Assembly: GCA_000437435.1 (NCBI GenBank)
Contig: FR899625.1
Coordinates: 62,001 to 126,000, forward strand
From: Clostridium sp. CAG:768
GTDB taxonomy: Bacteria; Cyanobacteriota; Vampirovibrionia; Gastranaerophilales; Gastranaerophilaceae
Reading direction: 5' to 3'
Length of the DNA stretch: 64,000 nucleotides
A program made the position numbers and the translations under genes. This document shows, piece after piece, positions 26,030 to 35,687 of the stretch. Each line of letters begins with the position of its first letter. Within the stretch, counting starts at the first letter, position 1. The notes below the pieces were generated by a model. The model searched no databases. It saw only the letters and a list, made by a program, of their open reading frames with translations, and was not told the origin of the DNA.

Positions 26030-28528
26030 TTATTGTAATAGTAATTTATCAAGCTTTTTTCTGTAAAATTCTGTATTAATATTTAAGTTTTCTCCAATTT
26101 CTAAAAGCATTTCAATAAATTTTTTATTTGAAGATCTTTTAGTTGCTGTCCCTGATTCAATAATATCTCCAATTTTGTGATAAATTTTAGAGAAATAAAT
26201 ATTTTGAGCTTCAGAAATATCAATTTGTAATTCCAATTTATTAATACTATCAAATATTTCCAATAAAACGTCAGCTTGTTGAATTTCAAAGCTGTGAACA
26301 AGTCTGTTAATGTTTTGTTGAATTTTTTTACTGAATATTTTATTAGAAGGTGTTTTATCAAGCTGGATATCAATTTTTTTAGCTTCATAATTTATATCCA
26401 TAGCTTGTTGGATAGAATCATCATCTAAAAAGCCTCCAGAATGAACAACTATATCGTTAAATTTATGGCTTAATGCGTAAGCTGCTGATATTTTAAATTC
26501 ATCAGGTATTTTTAGTCCCAATCCTTGTAAATGGTATATAGAACCTTTTCCTTCATCGTACATAACTTGGTATGTTTGAGAGAATTTTTCTAATTTACCT
26601 TTTAATAGGATTTGTAGAATTTTTCTTCTTTCTTCAATAAATATATCTTTTAATGTAAAGTATTCTTTTCCAAAACATTCATCCATTGCTCTTATAATTT
26701 CAGTTAATGGATTCATTAAGAATGTTTTTATAAGATTTGTTTTTATTTTATTAAATTCAAAATCATCAGAATATTCTTTAATTGCACAATGGAAATCTCC
26801 ACCTGAATATTGCATTAATGCGAACATAACATTTGATTTTTGTAGTGTAATTTTTGATTGAATTTCAATATGACCAACAACAAAAGTTGATGAGCCTTTT
26901 TGAACTTTTTTGTATGCTTCTTTTTTTATAGTGTAGCAATATACGCTTTCTTCATCTTCAAAATCCTGATATAGTGAAGATAAAGCCCATAAACTTGCAA
27001 TTTGTTTTGTTGTTACAATTGATGGTTTTACAAATCTTTCAAAAATATCTTTTCCTGTTCCATGTTCTGGGATATTGCTTTTGGCTTCAGATAAAATTTC
27101 AAGGAAATGTGTTTCCAAATCTTTGTTAGAAAATTTTGTTGCAAGTTGCATAGCACGAGCTGCATATTTCATAATTTGAACAGTTTCAATTCCGGAAATT
27201 TCAGAGAAGAACCAACCGCAGCTTGTATACATAAGCATTGCTTGTCGTTGAATTTCTAATAATTCCATAGCATGAACTTTTTGTTCATCTGATAAATCAG
27301 GTTTAAAGTTTTCTTGTTGGAATTTTTTGACATTCATTTCATTTCTGTCAAGAATTACATCTATATATTTGTTTCTAACTTCCCAAACATTATCGAAATA
27401 TTTAGGTCCTTCTTGTTCAAAAATTATTACTAATTCATCTCTTAAGTAGTCTAATGCTTCTCTTAGTGGTTTTCTCCATTTTTGGTTCCAGCCAGGATGA
27501 CCGCCAGTAGAGCATCCGCAGTCTTCTTTCCATCTGCCGACACCGTGGAAACAGCTCCAACTTGAAGCTTGTTTTATTTCTACTTCACAATCACTTCTAT
27601 ATTTTTCTAAGTATTCTGCATAATTGGTAATCTTAAAGCCTTCATCTTTAGCTTTAACTTTTAGAACATATGCAAGAGCCATATCTCCAAATTTTGTATG
27701 GTGACCATAGCTTTCACCGTCTGTTGCAATATTTACAATTTGAGGAAAATCTCTGCAATCGGAAACTCCTTCTTTTAATCTTTTTATGAATTTATTTCCG
27801 TCTTTTAGTAATTCATCAAATGCAACTGAACGAGAAATAGCACCGTCATAAAAGAATAAGTCAATGGATTTCCCTGGTGCTGATTTGATGTTGTATTTGT
27901 ATGATCTTGCAGGGTCAATATTCCCCCAGCTAACATCTGTCCATTCTTTATCTCCTTTTTTCTTGAATTTATCAGCTTGATAAGGAGAAAGAATTGTAAA
28001 TTTAATGCCGTTTGCTTCTAAAATTCTTAGAGTATCGTCATCTACTGCTGTTTCAGCAAGCCACATTCCTTCAGGTTTTCTGCCAAAGCGATATTCAAAA
28101 TCTCTAATACCCCATTTTATTTGAGTTTCTTTATCATGTTCATTTGCTAGTGGCATAATTATGTGGTTGTATACTTGAGCAATAGCATTGCCATGTCCGT
28201 TGTGTTCAGAGATGCTCTCGATATCAGCTTTAATTATTCTTTCATAAGTTAAAGGAGCGAATTGTTCCATCCAAGATAATAACGTCGGACCGAAGTTATA
28301 ACTCATATATTCATAATTATTTACTACATCTAATATTCTGTTTCTGCTGTCTACAATTTTTGATACAGAATTAGGGTTATAGCATTCTTTATTAATTCTT
28401 TCATTCCAATCATGGAAAGGTAGTGCACTATCTTGTAATTCAATAGCTTCCAACCAAGGATTTTCTCTTGGCGGTTGGTAAAAATGTCCATGAATTGTTA
28501 GAAATACTTCGTTTTTTTTATCGCTCAT
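26030..28528 (-). CDS. Glycoside hydrolase family 57 protein with DUF3536-type C-terminus
   Basis: An 832-residue protein. The N-terminal GH57 (beta/alpha)7 barrel starts TIHGHFYQPPREN, with the nucleophile region GMWLAETAVD (about residues 154-163) and the acid/base region ATDGESYGHH (about 264-273). GH57 enzymes act on alpha-glucans (amylopullulanase, branching enzyme, 4-alpha-glucanotransferase); the exact reaction here is not predictable. A middle Trp/Cys-rich segment (SSWSCFHGVGRWKEDCGC) is typical of this subgroup, and a 450-residue helical C-terminus follows. There is no signal peptide, so it is cytoplasmic, probably in storage glucan metabolism. Confidence 0.85.
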   Translation of the reverse strand: MSDKKNEVFLTIHGHFYQPPRENPWLEAIELQDSALPFHDWNERINKECYNPNSVSKIVDSRNRILDVVNNYEYMSYNFGPTLLSWMEQFAPLTYERIIKADIESISEHNGHGNAIAQVYNHIIMPLANEHDKETQIKWGIRDFEYRFGRKPEGMWLAETAVDDDTLRILEANGIKFTILSPYQADKFKKKGDKEWTDVSWGNIDPARSYKYNIKSAPGKSIDLFFYDGAISRSVAFDELLKDGNKFIKRLKEGVSDCRDFPQIVNIATDGESYGHHTKFGDMALAYVLKVKAKDEGFKITNYAEYLEKYRSDCEVEIKQASSWSCFHGVGRWKEDCGCSTGGHPGWNQKWRKPLREALDYLRDELVIIFEQEGPKYFDNVWEVRNKYIDVILDRNEMNVKKFQQENFKPDLSDEQKVHAMELLEIQRQAMLMYTSCGWFFSEISGIETVQIMKYAARAMQLATKFSNKDLETHFLEILSEAKSNIPEHGTGKDIFERFVKPSIVTTKQIASLWALSSLYQDFEDEESVYCYTIKKEAYKKVQKGSSTFVVGHIEIQSKITLQKSNVMFALMQYSGGDFHCAIKEYSDDFEFNKIKTNLIKTFLMNPLTEIIRAMDECFGKEYFTLKDIFIEERRKILQILLKGKLEKFSQTYQVMYDEGKGSIYHLQGLGLKIPDEFKISAAYALSHKFNDIVVHSGGFLDDDSIQQAMDINYEAKKIDIQLDKTPSNKIFSKKIQQNINRLVHSFEIQQADVLLEIFDSINKLELQIDISEAQNIYFSKIYHKIGDIIESGTATKRSSNKKFIEMLLEIGENLNINTEFYRKKLDKLLLQ

Positions 28529-28555
28529 CTCTTAACTCCGTTAATAATCAACTTG

Positions 28556-29053
28556 TTATTTATTATCAGTTTTTGGCTTAGTGCTGATTACTGTAAATTT
28601 ATCTACATCCATCCAAGGATCTCCTAAAGCATTAGAAAATACTTTACCTGTAAATTCAATAACGTCTCCAGAATTTAAGTCAATATGTTTTTCAGCTTCA
28701 GTTCTATTTAAAAATATTTTTAATTCTGATAATGGGATGTTATGGTCTGTTACATCTGGACGTTGAATTAAAAAAGAAATATAATTCTCAGAACTTCTCA
28801 TTGCGGGTTTGTAGTCAAGACCTAAAGTAGAAAATTTATCAAATTTTGCTTTGATTTTAATATTTTTATTCAGATAAAAGTTAGGTCTTGCAACCACATC
28901 TAATGGGTTTACTGTAATATAGTTTTGAACTGTTTGAGTTGATTGAGTTGGAGTAGTTGTATTAACAGCAATTTGGCTTGAAGATGTTGCCGCATATACA
29001 TTTATTCCCAAAATTAATGCTAAAATTATTGTTAAAGTTTTAATTTTATTCAT
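28556..29053 (-). CDS. Secreted OB-fold-like protein of unknown function
   Basis: A 165-residue protein with a signal peptide (MNKIKTLTIILALILGINVYA), a Ser/Thr/Gln spacer and a beta-rich domain. The block LNKNIKIKAKFDKF ... SGDVIEFTGKVF resembles the strand order of periplasmic OB-fold proteins that lack an assigned ligand. It lies 28 bp upstream of the GH57 gene on the same strand and may share its transcript, although the two act in different compartments. Confidence 0.7.
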   Translation of the reverse strand: MNKIKTLTIILALILGINVYAATSSSQIAVNTTTPTQSTQTVQNYITVNPLDVVARPNFYLNKNIKIKAKFDKFSTLGLDYKPAMRSSENYISFLIQRPDVTDHNIPLSELKIFLNRTEAEKHIDLNSGDVIEFTGKVFSNALGDPWMDVDKFTVISTKPKTDNK

Positions 29054-29132
29054 TAAAAAATCCCCTATTTAATTTATTAACAATAATATTCTATCACAAT
29101 ATTTATTTTTTGTAACTACCCGAATAAATTAC

Positions 29133-29161
29133 TTGAAAAAATATGCAAAATCTTTTATAAT
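29133..29161 (+). promoter_or_regulatory. Sigma-70-type promoter of prepilin 4
   Basis: TTGAAA and TATAAT are separated by 17 bases, about 37 bases before the leader ATG. A second TATAAT at 29174-29179 has no matching -35. Confidence 0.65.
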
Positions 29162-29197
29162 GTTAATTGTTGTTATAATTTTTTTAAGGAGCAGTCG

Positions 29198-30957
29198 ATG
29201 AAGAAGATTAAATTATTTGCAAAAATCGGGGGGGGGGTAATTTAAGGCTTCTCCCACAAGCTTTTTGGGGCTATACTCTTGCAGAGGTGATAATTGTAAT
29301 GCTAATTATTGCAGTAATCGTTTCTGTAACAATAGGTATAACTAAAGCAAAATTAGATAATGTATTGTCTTATACTTATTATAATGGCTATTCAACATTA
29401 CGTGAAATAACAACAGAAATGTTATCCAATTGGGATCCCAAAGATCCGGAGTATAAACAAGCACTTAATAGTGAAGAAACACACAAATTAGCTCAAATAG
29501 ATTTTTCAAATGGATTACAAAATCCTATTTTAACAATAAAAGATAGACTATTAAGTATATATAGAGATTTATGGTTGCAATCTGTTTTAGCAAGTCAGTT
29601 TACGTTTGAAGATGGTGATCATAATTGTTTAAGGATTGAATTTGGAGGTGGTTCATATAGGCAATATTGTTGTCCAAAACCTACTCGACCTGAATATTTA
29701 GGTGGAGCAAGACGCCCTTCTTATAATTGTGTTGTTGATTGCTGGGATGGCTCCACAGCTTCAAGTTATTCATTATGTCCCACTCAAGAAGTCACCTGTT
29801 GGGATGGTAGTAAAGCACCTAATGATGCTTCTTGCCCAAGTCACATAACATGTTGGAATGGGGAATGGAAACATAATACATCAGAATGTCCAAAAGCAGA
29901 TTGTTGGAATGGCACACAAGCTAATACACCATCAGATTGTCCTCCAAAAGTCGGTTGTTGGGATGGAAGTTATGCAACAAGTGAGTCTAATTGTCCAGAT
30001 TCTGTTACATGTTGGGATGGTAGTAAAAAATATAACTGGTCTCAATGTCCAGCTTGTACCAATAAACCAAATCCTTTACCTTGTGGTCAAGGATGGGATG
30101 AGCACACTTGTCAATTAACAGGATCTGTAAAAACATGTCCGAGTGGTCAACACTTGAATAGTGGCTGTGAATGTGTTGCTGATTGTCCGACTAATCTCAC
30201 ACCATGTCAACAATGCAGTAATGAAACAGGTGTAATAAGTCAAAATCCAGATATAAATAGAACTTGTACAGATGAAACATATGAATGGAATGAAGATCAA
30301 TGTAAATGTGTTCAATCCCCAAGAACATTACCAAGAAAAGGCGAAAATTTCTGTAAATTGTTTGAACGTCATTCAAATATTATGGGAAATACAGACGTAT
30401 GTTCAGGTTCTGTAGTATCAGATGGAACAATAGATTTTACAGGGAAAAAGGCGGATATAACATTGGGTAATGGTATTCGTTTTTATAATATGCATAGAGA
30501 TGCTACAGAAATCGATGTACTAGCAGGCAATATTCAAGGTGGTGCTTATGAAGGAGTCCCAAATACAAATTCATATGGTTATACTGTTTATGTAGATATA
30601 GATGGAGCAAAAGGTGATTCTCAATTATGGAGTGATGTATATCCATTTTATATTACTCTATCAGGTAAAATAATCCCAGCGTATGATAAAGCAAACCCAG
30701 GTGTAAGTGGAGGGGATAGTACCCATCATTTACAGGTAAGTGTTCAATATGAAGATTACTCAAGTGGAAAACGAAGAATGAAATGGTTGTCAAAGAGCAC
30801 ATCGTTTAAAGAAGGCGCATGTTTATCCGGTTATATTGGTGATGCAACTCCTTACTGTAAAGATTCTGGTGCTGTAACAAAATTAAGTGAATGTACAACT
30901 GATAGTAATTCAATGTGTCATTTGAAGCATATTCAACCTGTTAAATTTTTCTTCTAA
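29198..30957 (+). CDS. Large cysteine-rich prepilin-like protein 4, gated by a G10 tract (out of frame by one base)
   Basis: AAGGAGC precedes the ATG at 29198, which reads MKKIKLFAKIGGGVI then TAA. With 11 G it continues as GGGGNLRLLPQAFWG then YTLAEVIIVMLIIAVIV, a prepilin signal with Tyr at +1. No ATG, GTG or TTG exists in the body frame between the tract and the signal, and that frame is closed upstream by a TAA at 29209. The mature protein (about 560 residues) is far larger than the others. It carries six tandem CW(D/N)G...CP repeats, a second Cys-rich block (CGQGWDEHTCQ ... CECVADCP), then a C-terminal domain with VYVDIDGAKGDSQLW. It looks like a tip or adhesin-type minor pilin. Confidence 0.75.
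29228..29237 (+). repeat. G10 homopolymer gating prepilin 4
   Basis: Ten consecutive G, ten codons after the ATG and followed by TAATTTAA. Confidence 0.95.
29740..30053 (+). repeat. Six tandem CW(D/N)G...CP cysteine repeats
   Basis: Six units of about 16-20 codons each start CWDGS or CWNG and end CP: CWDGSTASSYSLCP, CWDGSKAPNDASCP, CWNGEWKHNTSECP, CWNGTQANTPSDCP, CWDGSYATSESNCP and CWDGSKKYNWSQCP. Each has two cysteines, so one disulfide per repeat is likely. Confidence 0.9.
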
Positions 30958-30998
30958 CTCAATAGTTTAAAGTATCACAATTTTTGAGTATAGAAGAT

Positions 30999-31030
30999 AG
31001 GTGCCAAGTATTTGGCACCTTTTTCTTTTT
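30999..31030 (+). terminator. Rho-independent terminator after prepilin 4
   Basis: AGGTGCCAA and TTGGCACCT flank a short loop and are followed by TTTTCTTTTTTT. Confidence 0.9.
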
Positions 31031-31125
31031 TTATTTGTGTATTTTATTCTTTTGTGATAATATTCAATCAGTGGTTAATGTATTTTGAACACTTATTCAG
31101 AGTGTTCAAGGAAAAGGAGCGAAAT

Positions 31126-32775
31126 ATGGCAACAAAAGAATTCTTTACAGATTCTGAAGAATTGAAAAAACTTATGTCTGCAGCGCGTGCAACTATTACT
31201 GCACCATTTTTTGGGAACAATGTTGAAGAAGTAAAAACAGTTTCTGAAGCTTACAAATTGGCGAAAAACAGCCCAGGAACAATTGAATTAACAGGTATGC
31301 CTGTTTATAAACCCGAAAAAATAGGTCTTCCTCAAGGAGCAAATCAATTATTATTTAATGATGGTACTGTTGTTGGTCGTTGTGCTGCTGCAAGAAAAAT
31401 TGTTGGAGAACCTAATTGTGATTTAAAATATTTATTACCAATTATTCGTGAAGCTATCTATGGTACTCGTGATAGATTGATGTATAAAACTGAAGCTGTT
31501 GTTGGTCTAGATGAAGATTTTATGATAAAGGCTCATTTAATGATTCCAGAAGGCTTCGAAAATATTATGTATAGTTGGATGTTAAACTTCCAATATATAA
31601 ATGAAGCATATGCCAATATGTATGCAGAATCAAGAGAATTACCAGAAGGTGATATTTTTGTATTTTCTGATCCAGATTGGTCACATCCAGATTTTCCATA
31701 CGGTTTAACATTCTTTGACCCAGAACATAACTGTGCTGCTATTTTAGGTATGAGATATTTTGGTGAACATAAAAAAGGTACTTTAACTTTAGCTTGGGGC
31801 TGTGCAGCTCGTAATGGTTATGCTTCTTGCCACGGTGGAATGAAACGTTATAATCTTGATGGCGGTAAATCTTTCCAAGTAGCTGTATTTGGTCTATCTG
31901 GCTCAGGTAAATCAACTATTACTCACGCTAAACACAATAATAAATATAATATTACTGTGTTACACGATGATGCATTTATCATTAATGTTCATGATAAATA
32001 TTCTATTGCGTTGGAACCTGCATATTTTGATAAAACTGCAGATTACCCAATCGGTTGTGAAGATAATAAATATATCCTGACTCAACAAAATGCCGGAGCT
32101 ATTGCATTGGCTGATGGTAAAGTTGTATCAGTTACAGAAGATATTAGAAATGGTAACGGTCGTGCTGTTAAGTCAAAATTGTGGTCTCCAAACAGAGTAG
32201 ATAGAATTAATGAGCCTATTAACGCTATTTTCTGGTTAATGAAAGATCCTACAATCCCACCTGTATTGAAATTGTCTGGAGCTTCATTAGGTTCTGCTAT
32301 GGGGGCAACTTTAGCAACTAAACGTTCTTCTGCTGAAAGATTAGCTGCAGGGGTTGATCCTAATGCATTAGTTGTTGAACCATATGCAAACCCATTCAGA
32401 GTTTATCCTTTGGCTATGGATTATACAAGATTTAAACAATTAATCGAAGATGGTGTTGATTGTTATATCTTGAATACCGGTGAATTTATGGGCACAAAAG
32501 TTAAACCTGCTCATACATTAGGTATTATCGAAGCTATTGTAGAAGGAAGTGCTAACTTCCATAAATGGGAAAACTTCTCTGATATTGAAATTATGGATGT
32601 TGAAGGTTTTGATGCTTCATTCTCTAATAAAGAATATGCAGAACAGTTTATCGCTCGTATGAATGATAGAATTCAATTTGTAAAATCTAGAGAAACAGAA
32701 AAAGCAGGTTTAGACAAACTTCCTGCTGATGCTTTGGAAGCATTAGAAGCTGTTGTTAAAGAAGCTTCTTTATAA
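31126..32775 (+). CDS. pckA: Phosphoenolpyruvate carboxykinase (ATP-type, divergent)
   Basis: A 549-residue PEPCK-fold enzyme that interconverts oxaloacetate + ATP and phosphoenolpyruvate + CO2 + ADP, the entry to gluconeogenesis. The kinase-1a P-loop reads FGLSGSGKST (canonical GLSGTGKT) and the metal-binding kinase-2 reads LHDDAF (canonical IGDDEH). The substrate-side lysine/histidine region lies in CAARNGYASCHGG. RVYPLAMDY and NTGEFMGTKVKP follow. These departures place it in the divergent bacterial ATP-PEPCK subgroup. AAAAGGAGCG before ATG 31126 decides the start; the open frame extends 38 codons further upstream without start signals. Confidence 0.85.
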   Translation: MATKEFFTDSEELKKLMSAARATITAPFFGNNVEEVKTVSEAYKLAKNSPGTIELTGMPVYKPEKIGLPQGANQLLFNDGTVVGRCAAARKIVGEPNCDLKYLLPIIREAIYGTRDRLMYKTEAVVGLDEDFMIKAHLMIPEGFENIMYSWMLNFQYINEAYANMYAESRELPEGDIFVFSDPDWSHPDFPYGLTFFDPEHNCAAILGMRYFGEHKKGTLTLAWGCAARNGYASCHGGMKRYNLDGGKSFQVAVFGLSGSGKSTITHAKHNNKYNITVLHDDAFIINVHDKYSIALEPAYFDKTADYPIGCEDNKYILTQQNAGAIALADGKVVSVTEDIRNGNGRAVKSKLWSPNRVDRINEPINAIFWLMKDPTIPPVLKLSGASLGSAMGATLATKRSSAERLAAGVDPNALVVEPYANPFRVYPLAMDYTRFKQLIEDGVDCYILNTGEFMGTKVKPAHTLGIIEAIVEGSANFHKWENFSDIEIMDVEGFDASFSNKEYAEQFIARMNDRIQFVKSRETEKAGLDKLPADALEALEAVVKEASL

Positions 32776-32803
32776 GAGCTTAATTATATTGTTTAATAAA
32801 TAG

Positions 32804-32846
32804 AATGGTAGATTTATATATATTGAATATTGAATCTACCATTTTT
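32804..32846 (+). terminator. Terminator-like hairpin after pckA
   Basis: AATGGTAGATT and AATCTACCATT pair perfectly, followed by TTTTTA. The loop contains the -35 of the next promoter. Confidence 0.75.
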
Positions 32847-32858
32847 ATATGTTATAAT
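32830..32858 (+). promoter_or_regulatory. Promoter of the single-span coiled-coil gene
   Basis: TTGAAT and TATAAT are separated by 17 bases, with GAGGG and the ATG following 13-22 bases later. Confidence 0.55.
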
Positions 32859-32879
32859 ATTTCCCAAACAGAGGGTTTT

Positions 32880-33386
32880 ATGAAAAAATTATTAGGAATG
32901 TCAAATTTAGGTTATGCAATAATATTAGTTATTATTATTGCAATTGGAATGATTATAAGTACTCCCATGATTATTAATAATGCTAAGAATAAGGTTGATA
33001 ATTCAGATATAAAAAATCAACCAGAAAATATTGAATCTCCGGAGTATGATAAAAATATCGATTACAATGCTTCTAGTGATCCTACTAGTGTTTCTGTAAA
33101 GGAGCAGGGAATTAATAATAATTCATCAAAATCTAATGATAGTTATGTAACTTATTCAGAAGTAAAAAATTTGGATCAAAGATTAAGTTCAAGAATTGAT
33201 AGTGTTGAGATTAAACAAAATGAACTAATGAATAATATTCAGTCAAAATCTAATGTTGCAGATAAATATGTATGTTCTATTGAGGGGCGTTTAGATTCTG
33301 AAAATAATGTAGTACCTATTGATAACCAACAATCAGGTGCAGATTTGAAATCTCAAAAATTTGTATTTGTTTGTCAATATAAATAA
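32880..33386 (+). CDS. Single-span membrane protein with coiled coil, unknown function
   Basis: A 168-residue protein. One hydrophobic helix (about residues 10-32) sits near the N-terminus, then an Asn/Ser/Asp-rich spacer. A helical segment VKNLDQRLSSRIDSVEIKQN of coiled-coil character follows, and a final strand pair holds two cysteines (VCSIEGRLD ... VFVCQYK). Probably an inner-membrane protein with an external domain. GAGGG precedes the ATG at 32880. It sits between its own promoter and a terminator, so it is monocistronic. Confidence 0.7.
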   Translation: MKKLLGMSNLGYAIILVIIIAIGMIISTPMIINNAKNKVDNSDIKNQPENIESPEYDKNIDYNASSDPTSVSVKEQGINNNSSKSNDSYVTYSEVKNLDQRLSSRIDSVEIKQNELMNNIQSKSNVADKYVCSIEGRLDSENNVVPIDNQQSGADLKSQKFVFVCQYK

Positions 33387-33401
33387 AAATTTATAACAAA
33401 C

Positions 33402-33443
33402 AAAAAATAAATGTTCTAATATTAATTAGAACATTTATTTTTT
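33402..33443. terminator. Bidirectional terminator between convergent genes
   Basis: AAATAAATGTTCTAAT pairs perfectly with ATTAGAACATTTATTT around a 4-base loop, with A and T runs outside. It serves the coiled-coil gene and the ferredoxin gene. Confidence 0.9.
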
Positions 33444-33464
33444 ATAGTTTTGTGAATATATTAA

Positions 33465-33641
33465 TTATTCAACTTCAATTGCTGATACTGGGCAAGCATC
33501 TGCAGCTTCTTTAACACAATCCATGTTATCAGCTACTGCTGATTCATCAACTTGAGCAACACCGTCTACTGAAAATACTGCATCACAAATTGATTCGCAA
33601 GCGCCGCATCCGATACAAGAATCATTTACTTTTACTGTCAT
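33465..33641 (-). CDS. Small 4Fe-4S ferredoxin
   Basis: A 58-residue protein: MTVKVNDSCIGCGACESIC in the N-terminal third, then a single C-terminal CPVSAIEVE. The cysteines at positions 9, 12 and 15 with Cys50 before Pro can bind one 4Fe-4S cluster; Cys19 and Cys42 could form a disulfide, as in monocluster ferredoxins of the Thermotoga/Bacillus type. It carries low-potential electrons in the cytoplasm, and could serve the activase at 15806 or the gltA-type enzyme, though neither is adjacent. AAGGAGA precedes the ATG. It ends at the shared terminator. Confidence 0.92.
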   Translation of the reverse strand: MTVKVNDSCIGCGACESICDAVFSVDGVAQVDESAVADNMDCVKEAADACPVSAIEVE

Positions 33642-33729
33642 TTCTACTTTCTCCTTATGTTATATACATTGTGAATTTCTTCACAAATTGATTATAATAT
33701 AAAAATTTTAAAATTTCAATTATACTGTT

Positions 33730-34908
33730 TTATATTTGTAACCAATTTTTTACTGTTTTGGCTATATAGTCAAAACCTTTGATTAATCCTAGATTTTTTC
33801 CTTCAATATTTTGTTTATAAACTAATATTGGAACATATTCTCTAGTATGGTCTGTTCCTTCAACAGTCGGGTCACAACCGTGATCAGCTGTTATAATAAG
33901 TAAGTCATTTTCTGTCATGTTTTCAATGATATCGTCTACGTAAGTATCAATTTCTTCAATTGCTTTCCCATAACCTTTAGCGTCATTTCTGTGTCCGTAT
34001 AGCATATCGGTATCTACAAGGTTTGTGAATATAAATTCTGCATCTTGAGTTATGTTTATATTATTGTAAGCTATTTTGTCTAATTCAAGTTCATTTTTTA
34101 CAGCTTTTAGAGTTAATTCTAGACCTTCTTTGTTTGAACCTGTATGTATCGCATGAGTAACACCTGATTTAGAAAAAATATCTTCGATTTTCCCTATTCC
34201 AATTACTTTTGCTCCTGCATCTTTTATCTCATTTAAAATAGTACGGGATGGTACCATTGAATAGTCTCGTCTGTCTTTAGATATTCTTGTAGGTTTGCCA
34301 TCAATAATTTTGTATGGTCTTGCAATTACTCTTGATACATTCCAATTGTCTTTATCAAGTATTTTTCTTGCTATTTCGCACCATTTATATAAAGTTTCTA
34401 GTGGAATTAAATCTGTGTCCACTGCAATTTGAAATACACTGTCAGCGCTTGTGTATACAATTGGATATTTTGTTTTATGATGTTCTTCATTTAATTCTGT
34501 AATTATTGCAGTTCCGCTTGCCGGGATATTTGCTAATACTCCACCACAGTTTGTTTCTTTAATAAATTTATCAATTAATTCTTTTGGGAAACCTTGAGGA
34601 AATGTCGCAAAAGGTTTTTCTGATATTAATCCAGCCATTTCCCAGTGTCCTGTTGTAGTGTCTTTACCTTTTGATTTTTCTTCCATTATTCCATATTGTG
34701 CAGTTGGATTTTCTACTTTTTTTATTCCTTTATAATCTTGAATATTTCCTAAGCCCATTTTTTCCATATTTGGAACATTAAGCCCGTTGTTAAAGTCGCA
34801 TACGTTTTTCAGTGTATTACATTTTGGAGAGTCATTGAATTCTCTGCAATCAGGCATTGCTCCTGTTCCCATTGAATCAATAACCATTACTATTGCTCTT
34901 TTTTTCAT
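33730..34908 (-). CDS. deoB: Phosphopentomutase
   Basis: A 392-residue enzyme of the alkaline-phosphatase superfamily, which converts (deoxy)ribose-1-phosphate to the 5-phosphate in nucleoside salvage. Metal-binding motifs are present: VIDSMGTGAMPD at the N-terminus, the phospho-acceptor threonine in KGKDTTTGHWE, DTDMLYGHRND, and ITADHGCDPT...DHTREYVP near the C-terminus. AAAGGGG 8 bases before ATG 34908 decides the start over an in-frame TTG seven codons upstream. It pairs with mtnP in purine salvage. Confidence 0.93.
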   Translation of the reverse strand: MKKRAIVMVIDSMGTGAMPDCREFNDSPKCNTLKNVCDFNNGLNVPNMEKMGLGNIQDYKGIKKVENPTAQYGIMEEKSKGKDTTTGHWEMAGLISEKPFATFPQGFPKELIDKFIKETNCGGVLANIPASGTAIITELNEEHHKTKYPIVYTSADSVFQIAVDTDLIPLETLYKWCEIARKILDKDNWNVSRVIARPYKIIDGKPTRISKDRRDYSMVPSRTILNEIKDAGAKVIGIGKIEDIFSKSGVTHAIHTGSNKEGLELTLKAVKNELELDKIAYNNINITQDAEFIFTNLVDTDMLYGHRNDAKGYGKAIEEIDTYVDDIIENMTENDLLIITADHGCDPTVEGTDHTREYVPILVYKQNIEGKNLGLIKGFDYIAKTVKNWLQI

Positions 34909-34947
34909 AATATTTACCCCTTTTTGCAAATATTATTTTAACAAATT

Positions 34948-35481
34948 CTATTGTGCAATGTCAATTACTGTATATGCGTTAAAATCAATTCCTCCATAAA
35001 TAATTTGAACGTGGTTGTTCCCATGAGGTAAAAGTTTTACAAAATTGATAGTTGGTTCATTAAAATCGTCATTTGTTTCTGTCGCAGGAATTTTTGCAAT
35101 AACATTGTGAGCTTGATATAGTTTTAGATAGACATTCCCATTTTCTTTAACTCCTTCAATTTGGTAATGTCCTATTGGAATAATTGAATTATTAGAGTTT
35201 TTTAAAGAGAGTGGAATTAGCAAGATTGGTAATTCTTTTGTTGAATTATTAATTTGTTCTGTTTCATTGCTTTGAGAAAAACTTTCACCCTTAGGGATAT
35301 TTTTGTCACGTTTTTTCTTCCCTTTTTTACTTTCTAATGCTTGTTCAAATTCTTTATCACTTACGGGAGTTTGACCGTATACATTAGTGTCTCCGAAGTT
35401 GTCCCACAAATCTCCTTCAGCAAATACAGCATTACTTGTTGAAAATATTATAATAAAAAGTATTGTAAGAATTTTTCTCAT
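34948..35481 (-). CDS. Secreted protein of unknown function
   Basis: A 177-residue protein with a signal peptide (MRKILTILFIIIFSTSNAVFA). A basic linker (ESKKGKKKRDKN) and a beta-rich C-terminal half follow (GHYQIEGVKENGNVYLKLYQ ... HVQIIYGGIDFNAYTVID). I do not recognise the family. It lies 39 bp upstream of deoB on the same strand. Probably periplasmic. Confidence 0.7.
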   Translation of the reverse strand: MRKILTILFIIIFSTSNAVFAEGDLWDNFGDTNVYGQTPVSDKEFEQALESKKGKKKRDKNIPKGESFSQSNETEQINNSTKELPILLIPLSLKNSNNSIIPIGHYQIEGVKENGNVYLKLYQAHNVIAKIPATETNDDFNEPTINFVKLLPHGNNHVQIIYGGIDFNAYTVIDIAQ

Positions 35482-35588
35482 ACTTTAATCATAATGATAT
35501 TAATTAAAAAGTATACATCTGTTTATATGAAAATTTTGAAATGATAGATAAAAAGTTTTGTCTTTGTTAGTTTTTAGGACTTTATAAG

Positions 35589-35616
35589 TTGTAAAAATGT
35601 ATAAATCTGTTATAAT
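35589..35616 (+). promoter_or_regulatory. Probable promoter of prepilin 5
   Basis: TTGTAA and TATAAT are separated by 16 bases, about 70 bases before the leader ATG. Confidence 0.5.
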
Positions 35617-35687
35617 ATAGATATATAAATAATTATTATTAGGTTTTAAAAATTTTGAATATAAATTTTTTAAGGAAGAGGCAATAT

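Noticed and set aside
29740..30053. CRISPR array from the regular CWDGS repeats
   Set aside because: The repetition is at the protein level, units vary in DNA and the frame is open across; there are no spacers of constant length or cas genes.
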